Shown here piece after piece: positions 19,407 to 32,804 of a stretch of DNA of 64,000 nucleotides. The translations under genes were made by a program, and so were the position numbers. Origin of the DNA: Cyprinodon diabolis (taxonomy: Eukaryota; Chordata; Actinopteri; Cyprinodontiformes; Cyprinodontidae); NCBI GenBank assembly GCA_030533445.1, contig JARPUW010000303.1:1-64000 (forward strand), given 5' to 3'. The notes beneath the pieces were generated by a model, which was given only the letters and a program-made list of their open reading frames with translations, was not told the origin of the DNA and did no database searches. Position 1 is the stretch's first letter. The number at the start of each line of letters is the position of its first letter.

Positions 19407-22400
19407 AATTTTGAGGGGGGCCACCTACTGCCCATCTTGGGAACAGGGCCAATACGGCCCTGGCAAGTGATGTCGGGGCTCCCCAGACCAACTGCTTACG
19501 CCTTTGAGGGCTGCTGAGGGAAGGAAAGAGGGCTAGGTCATGGGCAAAGAGAGCTGTGTGCCACTTGTGCTGAAATCTGGGAAATAGACGTGCACAGCGT
19601 ATGATGCAAAAGGGTAATATGGGTTGTCCATATTGAACCGCAGTGGGTAAAGCTCAGTTGGTGGGCTCCGCCCGCCTGCTAGGAGCCCTTGCAGCGATGA
19701 AAAAAATCCCCAATGGCGGGCATTGCCCGCCTGCTAAGAGCCATTGCAGTGATGAAATCACCAATGGCGGGCTCCGCCCGCCTGCTAGGAGCCATTGCAG
19801 TGATGAAAAAAATCACCATTGGCGGGCTCCGCCCGCCTCCTAACAGCCATTGCAGTGATGAAATCACCAATGGCGGGCTCCGCCCGCCTTCTAAAAGCCA
19901 TTGCAGTGATGAAATTACAAATGGCAATGAGCAATATGCCAGAATGTATGAGTGTGTATAAGGAAGAGGCTTTTATTTTGTAGAGTCCCTGTAGTCTTAT
20001 TTTGAAAGTCTATCATGGAAGTGCATCTATAGATGGGTCATGCCCAGCAGTGATATAGAATCCATTTCCAAATGTTAAATCACTGGTTTTCCATGTTATT
20101 AGGTGAATAGTTCCTGTATTACAGAGTAAATGGGGGACTTTTATTGTGAAATTTGCTCTGGGGTGTGTTTTGAAAAGGTCACTAGAGTCTAATAAAAACA
20201 ACCTGGAAGAGTTTGGGTCATAATGTTGAGCCATTTGCATCAATTAATGCATTAGTATAATCTAGAGGCTTTTATTTTGTAGGGTCCCTGGAGTCTTATT
20301 TTGAAAGTCCAACAGAGTTGTGTTTAGAGAAAATGTTCAGACCCATCAATGATAGTTGATGACTTTCCAATCGTTAAATCACTCTTTTTCCATTTTATTA
20401 GGGCAGTAGATGAAGCGGAAATGGGAGGCTTTTATTTTGAAATTTGCCATAGGGTGTGTTTTAAACAGTCTCCTAGAGTCTATTCTCTAAAATGGGGTTG
20501 AGTTTGGGTCATAATGTTGAGCCATATAGGGCAATAAATATATGTAAAAAATATAGAGGCTTTTATTTTGAAGGGTCCCTGGAGTCTTATTTTGAAAGTC
20601 TATCAGTGCTGAGTGGCAAGGGAAGTGTCATGGACGGCAGTCATATAGTATCCATTTCCCAATGTTAAATCAGTGCTTTCACCCTCCATTAGATTAATAT
20701 GTGCTGTTTAAAACAGCAGAGGTAAAATCTGTTTGAAGCTTGGTAACCTTGACAACGCTTAATGAGCCTCTCACTGACACAGACAACAGCTGCACTCACT
20801 ATTGGTTTCTTCTTCCCAGGCTTTTTTGTATGGGAAGAACGGCACCGAACAAACGACTGCTGAGCAAAAACCGTATGAGTTATTAAAAAGAAAATTTCAC
20901 CATGAGCATCAGCAATCCTTCGACTCCAACTATACCAACTTTGGTGTATGTGTGTCATTCAGAACAATATTTATGACGACTTGAAAACACATAGTCTGAT
21001 TCGTTTTTCTCCCATCTTCAGCTTAAAAAGAATGGAGAAAGGCTGAAACTCATCGACTTTAGGTTGGTCTGGAGGGTTTTTAAGGAAAAGTATTAATCCT
21101 ACCGTAATTCCGAAGACATTGTGTGAGTCCAGAGGTTTCAGTCTACAAACTGACCAAAAATGGTGACTGTAGGTCCAAATATGTGGCCGTGAGGGCGAGA
21201 ATAAGATGTTTGATCTTAAAAAAATGGCCGCCTCACACTAAGATTTCAGCAGCTGCACTCTAGCAGGCTGCTGCAGAAGCTAACTGTCAGCTAGCTTCCA
21301 GGTGCTTACCCTCCGAACAAACGACTGCTGAGCAAAAACCGTAAAAGGTATCTGAAAAATTCTTTCAGTGAAAGCAACATCTATCCTTTGTCTCAGACTG
21401 GGGTAACCTTCATGTCTGTAGGTCTTTCACAACCCAAAACGAAGCAAAAACAAAATGGTTGGCCCACCTGCTCCTCCCTTTCTTTTAACTGCAGGACCTC
21501 ACTCTCACTCACCTTTCAGCTGCTAAAGCACCCCTCCGAACAAACGACTGCTGAGTAAAAACCGTAAAAGGTATCTGAAAAATTCTTTTTATCTAAGCGA
21601 CAGCTATATCTTGTCTTCAATTGGAGTAACTTTCATGGCTGTAGGTCATCTACAAACTGAATGGGAAGAGAAAGAAAAAGAAAAAACGTTTCATCACACC
21701 TAAGCTTCTAATTGAGCTAGCTGCAGCAGGTCACTGTCACTCAGCTTTCAGGTGCTTAAAATGTCCTCCGAACAAACGACTGCTGAGCAAAAACCGTATG
21801 AGTTATTCAAAAAATTTTTTCACCGTGAGCGTCAGTCATCCTTCGACTCCAACTATGCCAACTTTGGTGTATGTGTGTCATTCAGAAAAATATTTATGAC
21901 GAGTTTAAAACACATAGTCGGATTCGTTTTTCTCCCCTCTTCTGCTCCAAAACCAATGAAAAACGGCTCTGATTTTCATCGACTTTAGGTCGGTCTGGAG
22001 GGTTTTTAAGGAAAAGTATTAATCCTACCGTAATTCCGAAGATATTGTGTGGGTCCAGAGATTTCAGTCTACAAACTGACCAAAAATGGTGACTCTAGCT
22101 ATAAATATGTGGCCGTGAGGGCGAGTTTAAAATGTTTTTTTGTGTTTAAAAAACGCCTGCCTCACACTCTAGCTTTTCAGTTGCTCCACTCTAGCAGGCT
22201 GGATTTTGCTAAAACTTTGTGGCGCTTGAGGTCTGATTATACAAAAACCGTAGCAGTTATCAACATACCGTCTTCAGTTTTAAATAGACGAAGGATTTAT
22301 CTACAAACTGAGCTTCAAACTGTTTTTCTAGGTGAATGTATGCCGACACAGTGAAGTGCTGTTTTTTATGCTTTTTTTTTCCTCTCCCCATTCATTTCCT

Positions 22401-22601
22401 ATGGGATTTTTTTGCGACGTTTTCGCTAATAATTCGCAAACCTTCGGACTAATGAGAAAGTTTTATACAAGCACACATCACCCCATTGGTCCCGACGCGT
22501 GTGCCAACTTTGGGCCCGATCCGCCAAACCGTGCGGGACTAGTTACGCGCCAAAGTTTTGGGTATACGGGAGAATTATAATAACTAGAAAATTTCTAAAG
22601 A
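19407..22601. repeat. Macrosatellite unit 7 (class C1, 3,195 bp)
   Basis: No terminal module. Very close to unit 1 and unit 18. It shares GCCCATCTTGGG at the start of the head with unit 1. It has GGCAATGAGC after the minisatellite, where units 1 and 18 have GGCTATAAGC. Confidence 0.97.
19660..19924. repeat. Hairpin minisatellite, unit 7 (5 cores)
   Basis: Same core order as unit 1: loops TCC, ATT, TCC, TCC and TCC. The linker before the fourth core is inverted at its edge (CACCATTGGCGGG), so ATTGG rather than CCAAT abuts the core. Confidence 0.93.
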
Positions 22602-25600
22602 AATTTTGAGGGGGGCCACCTACTGCCCGTCTGGGGAACCGGGCCAATACGGCCCTGGCAAGTGATGTTGGGGCTCCCCAGACCAACTGCTTATGCCTTT
22701 GAGGGCTGCTGAGGGAAGGAAAGAGGGCTAGGTCATGGGCAAAGAGAGCTGTGTGCCACCTGTGCTGAAATCTGGGTAATAGACGTGCACAGCGTATGAT
22801 GCACAAGGGTAATATGGGTTGTCCATATTGAACCGCAGTGGGTAAAGCTCAGTTGGTGGGCTCCGCCCGCCTGCTAGGAGCCCTTGCAGCGATGAAAAAA
22901 ATCCCCAATGGCGGGCATCGCCCGCCTGCTAAGAGCCATTGCAGTGATGAAATCACCAATGGCGGGCTCCGCCCGCCTGCTAGGAGCCATTGCAGTGATG
23001 AAAAAAATCACCATTGGCGGGCTCCGCCCGCCTCCTAACAGCCATTGCAGTGATGAAATCACCAATGGCGGGCTCCGCCCGCCTTCTAAGAGCCATTGCA
23101 GTGATGAAATTACAAATGGCTATAAGCAATATGCCAGAATGTATGAGTGTGTATAAGGAAGAGGCTTTTATTTTGTAGAGTCCCTGTAGTCTTATTTTGA
23201 AAGTCTATCATGGAAGTGCATCTATAGATGGGTCATGCCCAGCAGTGATATAGAATCCATTTCCAAATGTTAAATCACTGGTTTTCCATGTTATTAGGTG
23301 AATAGTTCCTGTATTACAGAGTAAATGGGGGACTTTTATTGTGAAATTTGCTCTGGGGTGTGTTTTTTAAAGGTCACTAGAGTCTAATAAAAACAACCTG
23401 GAAGAGTTTGGGTCATAATGTTGAGCCATTTGCATCAATTAATGCATTAGTATAATCTAGAGGCTTTTATTTTGTAGGGTCCCTGGAGTCTTATTTTGAA
23501 AGTCCAACAGAGTTGTGTTTAGAGAAAATGTTCAGACCCATCAATGATAGTTGATGACTTTCCAATCGTTAAATCACTCTTTTTCCATTTTATTAGGGCA
23601 GTAGATGAAGCGGAAATGGGAGGCTTTTATTTTGAAATTTGCCATAGGGTGTGTTTTAAACAGTCTCCTAGAGTCTATTCTCTAAAATGGGGTTGAGTTT
23701 GGGTCATAATGTTGAGCCATATAGGGCAATAAATATATGTAAAAAATATAGAGGCTTTTATTTTGAAGGGTCCCTGGAGTCTTATTTTGAAAGTCTATCA
23801 GTGCTGAGTGGCAAGGGAAGTGTCATGGACAGCAGTCATATAGTATCCATTTCCCAATGTTAAATCAGTCCTTTCACCCTCCATTAGATTAATATGTGCT
23901 GTTTAAAATAGCAGAGGTAAAATCTGTTTGAAGCTTGGTAACCTTGACAACGCTTAATGAGCCTCTCACTGACACAGACAACAGCTGCACTCACTATTGG
24001 TTTCTTCTTCCCAGGCTTTTTTGTATGGGAAGAACGGCACCGAACAAACGACTGCTGAGCAAAAACCGTATGAGTTATTAAAAAAAAAAATTTCACCATG
24101 AGCATCAGCAATCCTTCGACTCCAACTATACCAACTTTGGTGTATGTGTGTCATTCAGAACAATATTTATGACGACTTGAAAACACATAGTCTGATTCGT
24201 TTTTCTCCCATCTTCAGCTTAAAAAGAATGGAGAAAGGCTGAAACTCATCGACTTTAGGTTGGTCTGGAGGGTTTTTAAGGAAAAGTATTAATCCTACCG
24301 TAATTCCGAAGACATTGTGTGAGTCCAGAGGTTTCAGTCTACAAACTGACCAAAAATGGTGACTGTAGGTCCAAATATGTGGCCGTGAGGGCGAGAATAA
24401 GATGTTTGATCTTAAAAAAATGGCCGCCTCACACTAAGATTTCAGCAGCTGCACTCTAGCAGGCTGCTGCAGAAGCTAACTGTCAGCTAGCTTCCAGGTG
24501 CTTACCCTCCGAACAAACGACTGCTGAGCAAAAACCGTAAAAGGTATCTGAAAAATTCTTTCAGTGAAAGCAACATCTATCCTTTGTCTCAGACTGGGGT
24601 AACCTTCATGTCTGTAGGTCTTTCACAACCCAAAACGAAGCAAAAACAAAATGGTTGGCCCACCTGCTCCTCCCTTTCTTTTAACTGCAGGACCTCACTC
24701 TCACTCACCTTTCAGCTGCTAAAGCACCCCTCCGAACAAACGACTGCTGAGTAAAAACCATAAAAGGTATCTCAAAAATTCTTTTTATCTAAGCGACAGC
24801 TATATCTTGTCTTCAATTGGAGTAACTTTCATGGCTGTAGGTCATCTACAACCTGAATGGGAAGAGAAAGAAAAAGAAAAAACGTTTCGTCACACATGAG
24901 CTTCTAATTGAGCTAGCTGCAGCAGGTCACTCACCCAGCTTTGAGGTGCTTAAAATGTCCTCCGAACAAACGACTGCTGAGCAAAAACCGTATGAGTTAT
25001 TCAAAAAATTCTTTCACCGTGAGCGTCAGCCATCCTTCGACTCCAACTATGCCAACTTTGGTGTATGTGTGTCATTCAGAAAAATATTTATGACGACTTG
25101 AAAACACATAGTCTGATTCGTTTTTCTCCCCTCTTCTGCTCCAAAACCAATGAAAAACTGCTCTGATTTTCATCGACTTTAGGTCGGTCTGGAGGGTTTT
25201 TAAGGAAAAGTATTAATCCTACCGTAATTCCGAAGATATTGTGTGGGTCCAGAGATTTCAGTCTACAAACTGACCAAAAATGGTGACTCTAGCTATAAAT
25301 ATGTGGCCGTGAGGGCGAGTTTAAAATGTTTTTTTGTGTTTAAAAAACGCCTGCCTCACACTCTAGCTTTTCAGTTGCTCCACTCTAGCAGGCTGGATTT
25401 TGCTAAAACTTTGTGGCGCTTGAGGTCTGATTATACAAAAACCGTAGCAGTTATCAACATACCGTCTTCAGTTTTAAATAGACGAAGGATTTATCTACAA
25501 ACTGATCTTCAAACTGTTTTTCTAGGTGATTGTATGCCGACACAGTGAAGTGCTGTTTTTTATGCTTTTTTTTTCCTCTCCCCATTCATTTCCTATGGGA

Positions 25601-25795
25601 TTTTTTTGCGACGTTTTCGCTAATAATTCGCAAACCTTCGGACTAATGAGAAAGTTTTATACAAGCACACATCACCCCATTGGTCCCGACGCGTGTGCCA
25701 ACTTTGGGCCCGATCCGCCAAACCGTGCGGGACTAGTTACGCGCCAAAGTTTTGGGTATACGGGAGAATTATAATAACTAGAAAATTTCTAAAGA
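22602..25795. repeat. Macrosatellite unit 8 (class C2, 3,194 bp)
   Basis: No terminal module. Private GATGTTGGGG in the head, TGTTTTTTAAAGG in module C1, a longer A run near 24080, AAAACTGCTC in D2, and GATCTTCAAAC plus GGTGATTGTATG in the tail. D2 ends with GACGACTTGAAAAC, which is otherwise a D1 signature and suggests internal conversion from D1 to D2. Confidence 0.97.
22855..23119. repeat. Hairpin minisatellite, unit 8 (5 cores)
   Basis: The second core has loop ATC rather than ATT and so keeps a CG. The remaining cores have loop TCC. Confidence 0.93.
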
Positions 25796-26048
25796 AATTT
25801 TGAGGGGGGCCACCTACTGCCCGTCTGGGGAACCGGGCCAATACGGCCCTGGCAAGTGACTTCGGGGCTCCCCAGACCAACTGCTTACGCCTTTGAGGGC
25901 TGCTGAGGGAAGGAAAGAGGGCAAGTTTATGGGCAAAGAGAGCTGTGTGCCACTTGTGCTGAAATCTGGGAAATAGACGTGCACAGCGTATGATGCACAA
26001 GGGTAATATGGGTTGTCCATATTGAAACACAGTGGGTAAAGCCCAGTT

Positions 26049-26285
26049 TGCGGGCTTCGCCCGCCTTCTGGGATCCATCTCAGTGAAGAAAAAAATCACC
26101 AATGGCGGGCTCTGCCCGCCTTCTAAGAGCCATTGCAGTGATGAAATCACCAATGGCGGGCTCCGCCCGCCTGCTAAGAGCCATTGCAGTGATGTAATCA
26201 CCTTTGGCGGGCTCCGCCCGCCTGTTACCATTGGCGGGCTCCGCCCGCCTTCTAAGAGCCATTGCAGTGATGAAATCACCAATGG
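26049..26285. repeat. Hairpin minisatellite, unit 9 (5 cores)
   Basis: The first core starts TTTGCGGGC, which weakens its outer pair, and is followed by CTTCTGGGATCC. The 27-bp compressed step is present. Confidence 0.93.
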
Positions 26286-28937
26286 CAATGAGCAATATGC
26301 CAGAATGTATAAGTGTGTATAAGGAAGAGGCTTTTATTCTGTAGAGTCCTTGTAGTCTTATTTTGAAAGTCTATCATGAATGTGCATCAAAAGATGGGTC
26401 ACGCCCAGCAGTGATATAGAATCCATTTCCAAATGTGAAATCACTGGTTTTCCATGTTATTAGGTGAATAGTTGCTGTATTACAGAGTAAATGGGAGACT
26501 TTTATTGTGAAATTTGCTCTGGGTGTGTTTTGAAAAGGTCACTAGAGTCTAATAAAAACAACCTGGAAGAGTTTGGGTCATAATGTTGAGCCATTTGCAT
26601 CAATTAATGCATTAGTATAATCTAGAGGCTTTTATTTTGTAGGGTCCCTGGAGTCTTATTTTGAAAGTCCAACAGAGTTGTGTTTATAGAAAATGTTCAG
26701 ACCCGTCAATGATAGTTGATTACTTTCCAATCGTTAAATCACTCTTTTTCCATGTTATTAGGGCAGTAGATGAAGCGGAAATGGGAGGCTTTTATTTTGA
26801 AATTTGCTATAGGGTGTGTTTTAAACAGTCTCCTAGAGTCTATTCTCTAAAACGGGGTTGAGTTTGGGTCATAATGTTGAGCCATATAGGGCAATAAATA
26901 TATGTAAAAAATATAGAGGCTTTTATTTTGTAGGGTCCCTGGAGTCTTATTTTGAAAGTCTATCAGTGCTGAGTGGCAAGGGAAGTGTCATGGACAGCAG
27001 TCATATAGTATCCATTTCCCAATGTTAAATCAGTCCTTTCACCCTCCATTAGATTAATATGTGCTGTTTAAAACAGCAGAGGTAAAATCTGTTTGAAGCT
27101 TGGTAACCTTGACAACGCTTAACGAGCCTCTCACTGACACAGACAACAGCTGCACTCACTATTGGTTTCTTCTTCCCAGGCTTTTTTGTATGGGAAGAAC
27201 GGCACCGAACAAACGACTACTGATCAAAAACCGTATGAGTTATTCAAAAAACATTTTCACCATGAGCATCAGCAATCCTTCGACTCCAACTATACCAACT
27301 TTGGTGTATGTATGTCATTCAGAAAAATATTTATGACGAGTTGAAAACACATAGTCTGATTCGTTTCTCTCCCATCTTCAGCTCAAAAAGAATAGAGAAA
27401 GGCTGAAACTCTCATCGACTTTAGGTTGGTCTGGAGGGTTTTTAAGGAAAAGTATTAATCCTACCGTAATTCCGAAGACATTGTGTGAGTCCAGAGGTTT
27501 CAGTCTACAAACTGACCAAAAATGGTGACTGTAGCTCCAAATATGTGGCCGTGAGGGCGAGAATAAGATGTTTGATCTGAAAAAAATGGCCGCCTCACAC
27601 TAAGATTTCAGCAGCTGCACTCTAGCAGGCTGCTGCAGAAGCTAACTGTCAGCTAGCTTCCAGGTGCTTACCCTCCGAACAAACGACTGCTGAGCAAAAA
27701 CCGTAAAAGATATCTGAAAAATTCTTTCAGTGAAAGCAACATCTATCCTTTGTCTCAGACTGGGGTAACCTTCATGTCTGTAGGTCTTTCACAACCCAAA
27801 ACGAAGCACAAACAAAATGGTTGGCCCACCTGCTCCTCCCTTTCTTTTAACTGCAGGACCTCACTCTCACTCACCTTTTAGCTGCTAAAGCACCCCTCCG
27901 AACAAACGACTGCTGAGTAAAAACCGTAAAAGGTATCTGAAAAATTCTTTTTATCTAAGCGACAGCTATATCTTGTCTTCGATTGGAGTAACTTTCATGG
28001 CTGTAGGTCATCTACAACCTGAATGGGAAGAGAAAGAAAAAGAAAAAACGTTTCATCACACCTAAGCTTCTAATTGAGCTAGCTGCAGCAGGTCACTGTC
28101 ACTCAGCTTTCAGGTGCTTAAAATGTCCTCCGAACAAACGACTGCTGAGCAAAAACCGTATGAGTTATTCAAAAAATTTTTTCACCGTGAGCGTCAGTCA
28201 TCCTTCGACTCCAACTATGCCAACTTTGGTGTATGTGTGTCATTCAGAAAAATATTTATGACGAGTTTAAAACACATAGTCTGATTCGTTTTTCTCCCCT
28301 CTTCTGCTCCAAAACCAATGAAAAACAGCTCTGATTTTCATCGACTTTAGGTCGGTCTGGAGGGTTTTTAAGGAAAAGTATTAATCCTACCGTAATTCCG
28401 AAGATATTGTGTGGGTCCAGAGATTTCAGTCTACAAACTGACCAAAAATGGTGACTCTAGCTATAAATATGTGGCCGTGAGGGCGAGTTTAAAATGTTTT
28501 TTTGTGTTTAAAAAACGCCTGCCTCACACTCTAGCTTTTCAGTTGCTCCACTCTAGCAGGCTGGATTTTGCTAAAACTTTGTGGCGCTTGAGGTCTGATT
28601 ATACAAAAACCGTAGCAGTTATCAACATACCGTCTTCAGTTTTAAATAGACGAAGGATTTATCTACAAACTGAGCTTCAAACTGTTTTTCTAGGTGAATG
28701 TATGCCGACACAGTGAAGTGCTGTTTTTTATGCTTTTTTTTTCCTCTCCCCATTCATTTCCTATGGGATTTTTTTGCGACGTTTTCGCTAATAATTCGCA
28801 AACCTTCGGACTAATGAGAAAGTTTTATACAAGCACACATCACCCCATTGGTCCCGACGCGTGTGCCAACTTTGGGCCCGATCCGCCAAACCGTGCGGGA
28901 CTAGTTACGCGCCGAAGTTTTGGGTATACGGGAGAAT

Positions 28938-29155
28938 TATAATAATAATAATAATACGCGGAATAAATATGTGCAATAGTAGTAGGTGGGCCATGCCTTC
29001 GGCATGTGGCCCCCCAATAATACGCGGAATAAATATGTGCAATAGTAGTAGGTGGGCCATGCCTTCGGCATGTGGCCCCCCAATAATAATAATACGCGGA
29101 ATAAATATGTGAGATAGTAGTAGGTGGGCCATGCCTTCGGCATGTGGCCCCCCAA
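28938..29155. repeat. Terminal hairpin modules, unit 9 (three copies)
   Basis: Modules with five, two and four AAT. The third copy reads GTGAGATAG where every other module in the window reads GTGCAATAG. Confidence 0.92.
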
Positions 29156-29173
29156 CTAGAAAATTTCTAAAGA

Positions 29174-32100
29174 AATTTTGAGGGGGGCCACCTACTGCCC
29201 GTCTGGGGAACAGGGCCAATACGGCCCTGGCAAGTGATGTCGGGGCTCCCCAGACCAACTGCTTACGCCTTTGAGGGCTGCTGAGGGAAGGAAAGAGGGC
29301 TAGGTCATGGGCAAAGAGAGCTGTGTGCCACTTGTGCTGAAATCTGGGAAATAGACGTGCACAGCGTATGATGCAAAAGGGTAATATGGGTTGTCCATAT
29401 TGAACCGCAGTGGGTAAAGCTCAGTTGGTGGGCTCCGCCCGCCTGCTAGGAGCCCTTGCAGCGATGAAAAAAATCACCAATGGCGGGCTCTGCCCGCCTG
29501 CTAAGAGCCATTGCAGTGATGAAATCACCAATGGCGGGCTCCGCCCGCCTTCTAAGAGCCATTGCAGTGATGAAATCACCAATGGCGGGCTCCGCCCGCC
29601 TTCTAAGAGCCATTGCAGTGATGAAATTACAAATGGCAATGAGCAATATGCCAGAATGTATGAGTGTGTATAAGGAAGAGGCTTTTATTCTGTAGAGTCC
29701 CTGGAGTCTTATTTTGAAAGTCTATCATGGAAGTGCATCTAAAGATGGGTCATGCCCAGCAGTTATATAGAATCAATTTCCAAATGTTAAATCACTGGTT
29801 TTCCATGTTATTAGGTGAATAGTTGCTGTATTACAGAGTAAATGGGAGACTTTTATTGTGAAATTTGCTCTGGGTGTGTTTTGAAAAGGTCACTAGAGTC
29901 TAATAAAAACAACCTGGAAGAGTTTGGGTCATAATGTTGAGCCATTTGCATCAATTAATGCATTAGTATAATCTAGAGGCTTTTATTTTGTAGGGTCGCT
30001 GGAGTCTTATTTTGAAAGTCCAACAGAGTTGTGTTTATAGAAAATGTTCAGACCCGTCAATGATAGTTGATTACTTTCCAATCGTTAAATCACTCTTTTT
30101 CCATGTTATTAGGGCAGTAGATGAAGCGGAAATGGGAGGCTTTTATTTTGAAATTTGCTATAGGGTGTGTTTTAAACAGTCTCCTAGAGTCTATTCTCTA
30201 AAACGGGGTTGAGTTTGGGTCATAATATTGAGCCATATAGGGCAATAAATATATGTAAAAAATATAGAGGCTTTTATTTTGTAGGGTCCCTGGAGTCTTA
30301 TTTTGAAAGTCTATCAGTGCTGAGTGGCAAGGGAAGTGTCATGGACAGCAGTCATATAGTATCCATTTCCCAATGTTAAATCAGTCCTTTCACCCTCCAT
30401 TAGATTAATATGTGCTGTTTAAAACAGCAGAGGTAAAATCTGTTTGAAGCTTGGTAACCTTGACAACGCTTAACGAGCCTCTCACTGACACAGACAACAG
30501 CTGCACTCACTATTGGTTTCTTCTTCCCAGGCTTTTTTGTATGGGAAGAACGGCAACGAAAACAAACGACTACTGATCAAAAACCGTATGAGTTATTCAA
30601 AAAACATTTTCACCATGAGCATCAGCAATCCTTCGACTCCAAGTATACCAACTTTGGTGTATGTGTGTCATTCAGAACAATATTTATGACGACTTGAAAA
30701 CACATAGTCTGATTCGTTTCTCTCCCATCTTCAGCTCAAAAAGAATGGAGAAAGGCTGAAACTCATCGACTTTAGGTTGGTCTGGAGGGTTTTTAAGGAA
30801 AAGTATTAATCCTACCGTAATTCCGAAGACATTGTGTGAGTCCAGAGGTTTCAGTCTACAAACTGACCAAAAATGGTGACTGTAGCTCCAAATATGTGGC
30901 CGTGAGGGCGAGAATAAGATGTTTGATCTTAAAAAAATGGCCGCCTCACACTAAGATTTCAGCAGCTGCACTCTAGCAGGCTGCTGCAGAAGCTAACTGT
31001 CAGCTAGCTTCCAGGTGCTTACCCTCCGAACAAACGACTGCTGAGCAAAAACCGTAAAAGATATCTGAAAAATTCTTTCAGTGAAAGCAACATCTATCCT
31101 TTGTCTCAGACTGGGGTAACCTTCATATCTGTAGGTCTTTCACAACCCAAAACGAAGCACAAACAAAATGGTTGGCCCACCTGCTCCTCCCTTTGTTTGA
31201 ACTGCAGGACCTCACTCTCACTCACCTTTTAGCTGCTAAAGCACCCCTCCGAACAAACGACTGCTGAGTAAAAACCGTAAAAGGTGTCTGAAAAATTCTT
31301 TTTATCTAAGCGACAGCTATATCTTGTCTTCAATTGGAGTAACTTTCATGGCTGTAGGTCATCTACAAACTGAATGGGAAGAGAAAGAAAAAGAAAAAAC
31401 GTTTCATCACACCTAAGCTTCTAATTGAGCTAGCTGCAGCAGGTCACTGTCACTCAGCTTTCAGGTGCTTAAAATGTCCTCCGAACAAACGACTGCTGAG
31501 CAAAAACCGTATGAGTTATTCAAAAAATTTTTTCACCGTGAGCGTCAGTCATCCTTCGACTCCAACTATGCCAACTTTGGTGTATGTGTGTCATTCAGAA
31601 AAATATTTATGACGAGTTTAAAACACATAGTCGGATTCGTTTTTCTCCCCTCTTCTGCTCCAAAACCAATGAAAAACGGCTCTGATTTTCATCGACTTTA
31701 GGTCGGTCTGGAGGGTTTTTAAGGAAAAGTATTAATCCTACCGTAATTCCGAAGATATTGTGTGGGTCCAGAGATTTCAGTCTACAAACTGACCAAAAAT
31801 GGTGACTCTAGCTATAGATATGTGGCCGTGAGGGCGAGTTTAAAATGTTTTTTTGTGTTTAAAAAACGCCTGCCTCACACTCTAGCTTTTCAGTTGCTCC
31901 ACTCTAGCAGGCTGGATTTTGCTAAAACTTTGTGGCGCTTGAGGTCTGATTATACAAAAATCGTAGCAGTTATCAACATACCGTCTTCAGTTTTAAATAG
32001 ACGAAGGATTTATCTACAAACTGAGCTTCAAACTGTTTTTCTAGGTGAATGTATGGCGACACAGTGAAGTGCTGTTTTTTATGCTTTTTTTTTCCTCTCC

Positions 32101-32314
32101 CCATTCATTTCCTATGGGATTTTTTTGCGACGTTTTCGCTAATAATTCGCAAACCTTCGGACTAATGAGAAAGTTTTATACAAGCACACATCACCCCATT
32201 GGTCCCGACGCGTGTGCCAACTTTGGGCCCGATCCGCCAAACCGTGCGGGACTAGTTACGCGCCGAAGTTTTGGGTATACGGGAGAATTATAATAACTAG
32301 AAAATTTCTAAAGA
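29174..32314. repeat. Macrosatellite unit 10 (class B, 3,141 bp)
   Basis: No terminal module. Private CTTCATATCTG in E1, TATAGATA in place of the TATAAATA octamer and AAAATCGTAGC in the tail. It shares GTATGGCG with unit 1. Confidence 0.97.
29427..29636. repeat. Hairpin minisatellite, unit 10 (4 cores)
   Basis: Core loops are TCC, TCT, TCC and TCC, as in unit 3. Confidence 0.93.
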
Positions 32315-32567
32315 AATTTTGAGGGGGGCCACCTACTGCCCGTCTGGGGAACCGGGCCAATACGGCCCTGGCAAGTGACGTCGGGGCTCCCCAGACCAAC
32401 TGCTTACGCCTTTGAGGGCTGCTGAGGGAAGGAAAGAGGGCAAGTTCATGGGCAAAGAGAGCTGTGTGCCACTTGTGCTGACATCTGGGAAATAGACGTG
32501 CACAGCGTATGATGCACAAGGGTAATATGGGTTGTCCATATTGAAACACAGTGGGTAAAGCCCAGTT

Positions 32568-32804
32568 GGCGGGCTTCGCCCGCCTGCTAGGAGCCATCTC
32601 AGTGAAGAAAAAAATCACCAATGGCGGGCTCTGCCCGCCTTCTAAGAGCCATTGCAGTGATGAAATCACCAATGGCGGGCTCCGCCCGCCTGCTAAGAGC
32701 CATTGCAGTGATGTAATCACCTTTGGCGGGCTCCGCCCGCCTGTTACCATTGGCGGGCTCCGCCCTCCTTCTAAGAGCCATTGCAGTGATGAAATCACCA
32801 ATGG
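32568..32804. repeat. Hairpin minisatellite, unit 11 (5 cores)
   Basis: The fifth core is damaged in its right arm (GCCCTCC instead of GCCCGCC). The same change occurs in unit 13 but not in unit 16, so 11 and 13 are the closer pair. The 27-bp step is present. Confidence 0.93.

Larger units (their letters stand above)
25796..29173. repeat. Macrosatellite unit 9 (class A, 3,378 bp, three terminal modules)
   Basis: Class A head with private GACTTCGGGG and AAGTTTATGG. Module C1 has the class B CTCTGGGTGTG deletion, shared among class A units only with unit 17. This points to exchange between classes. Confidence 0.97.
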
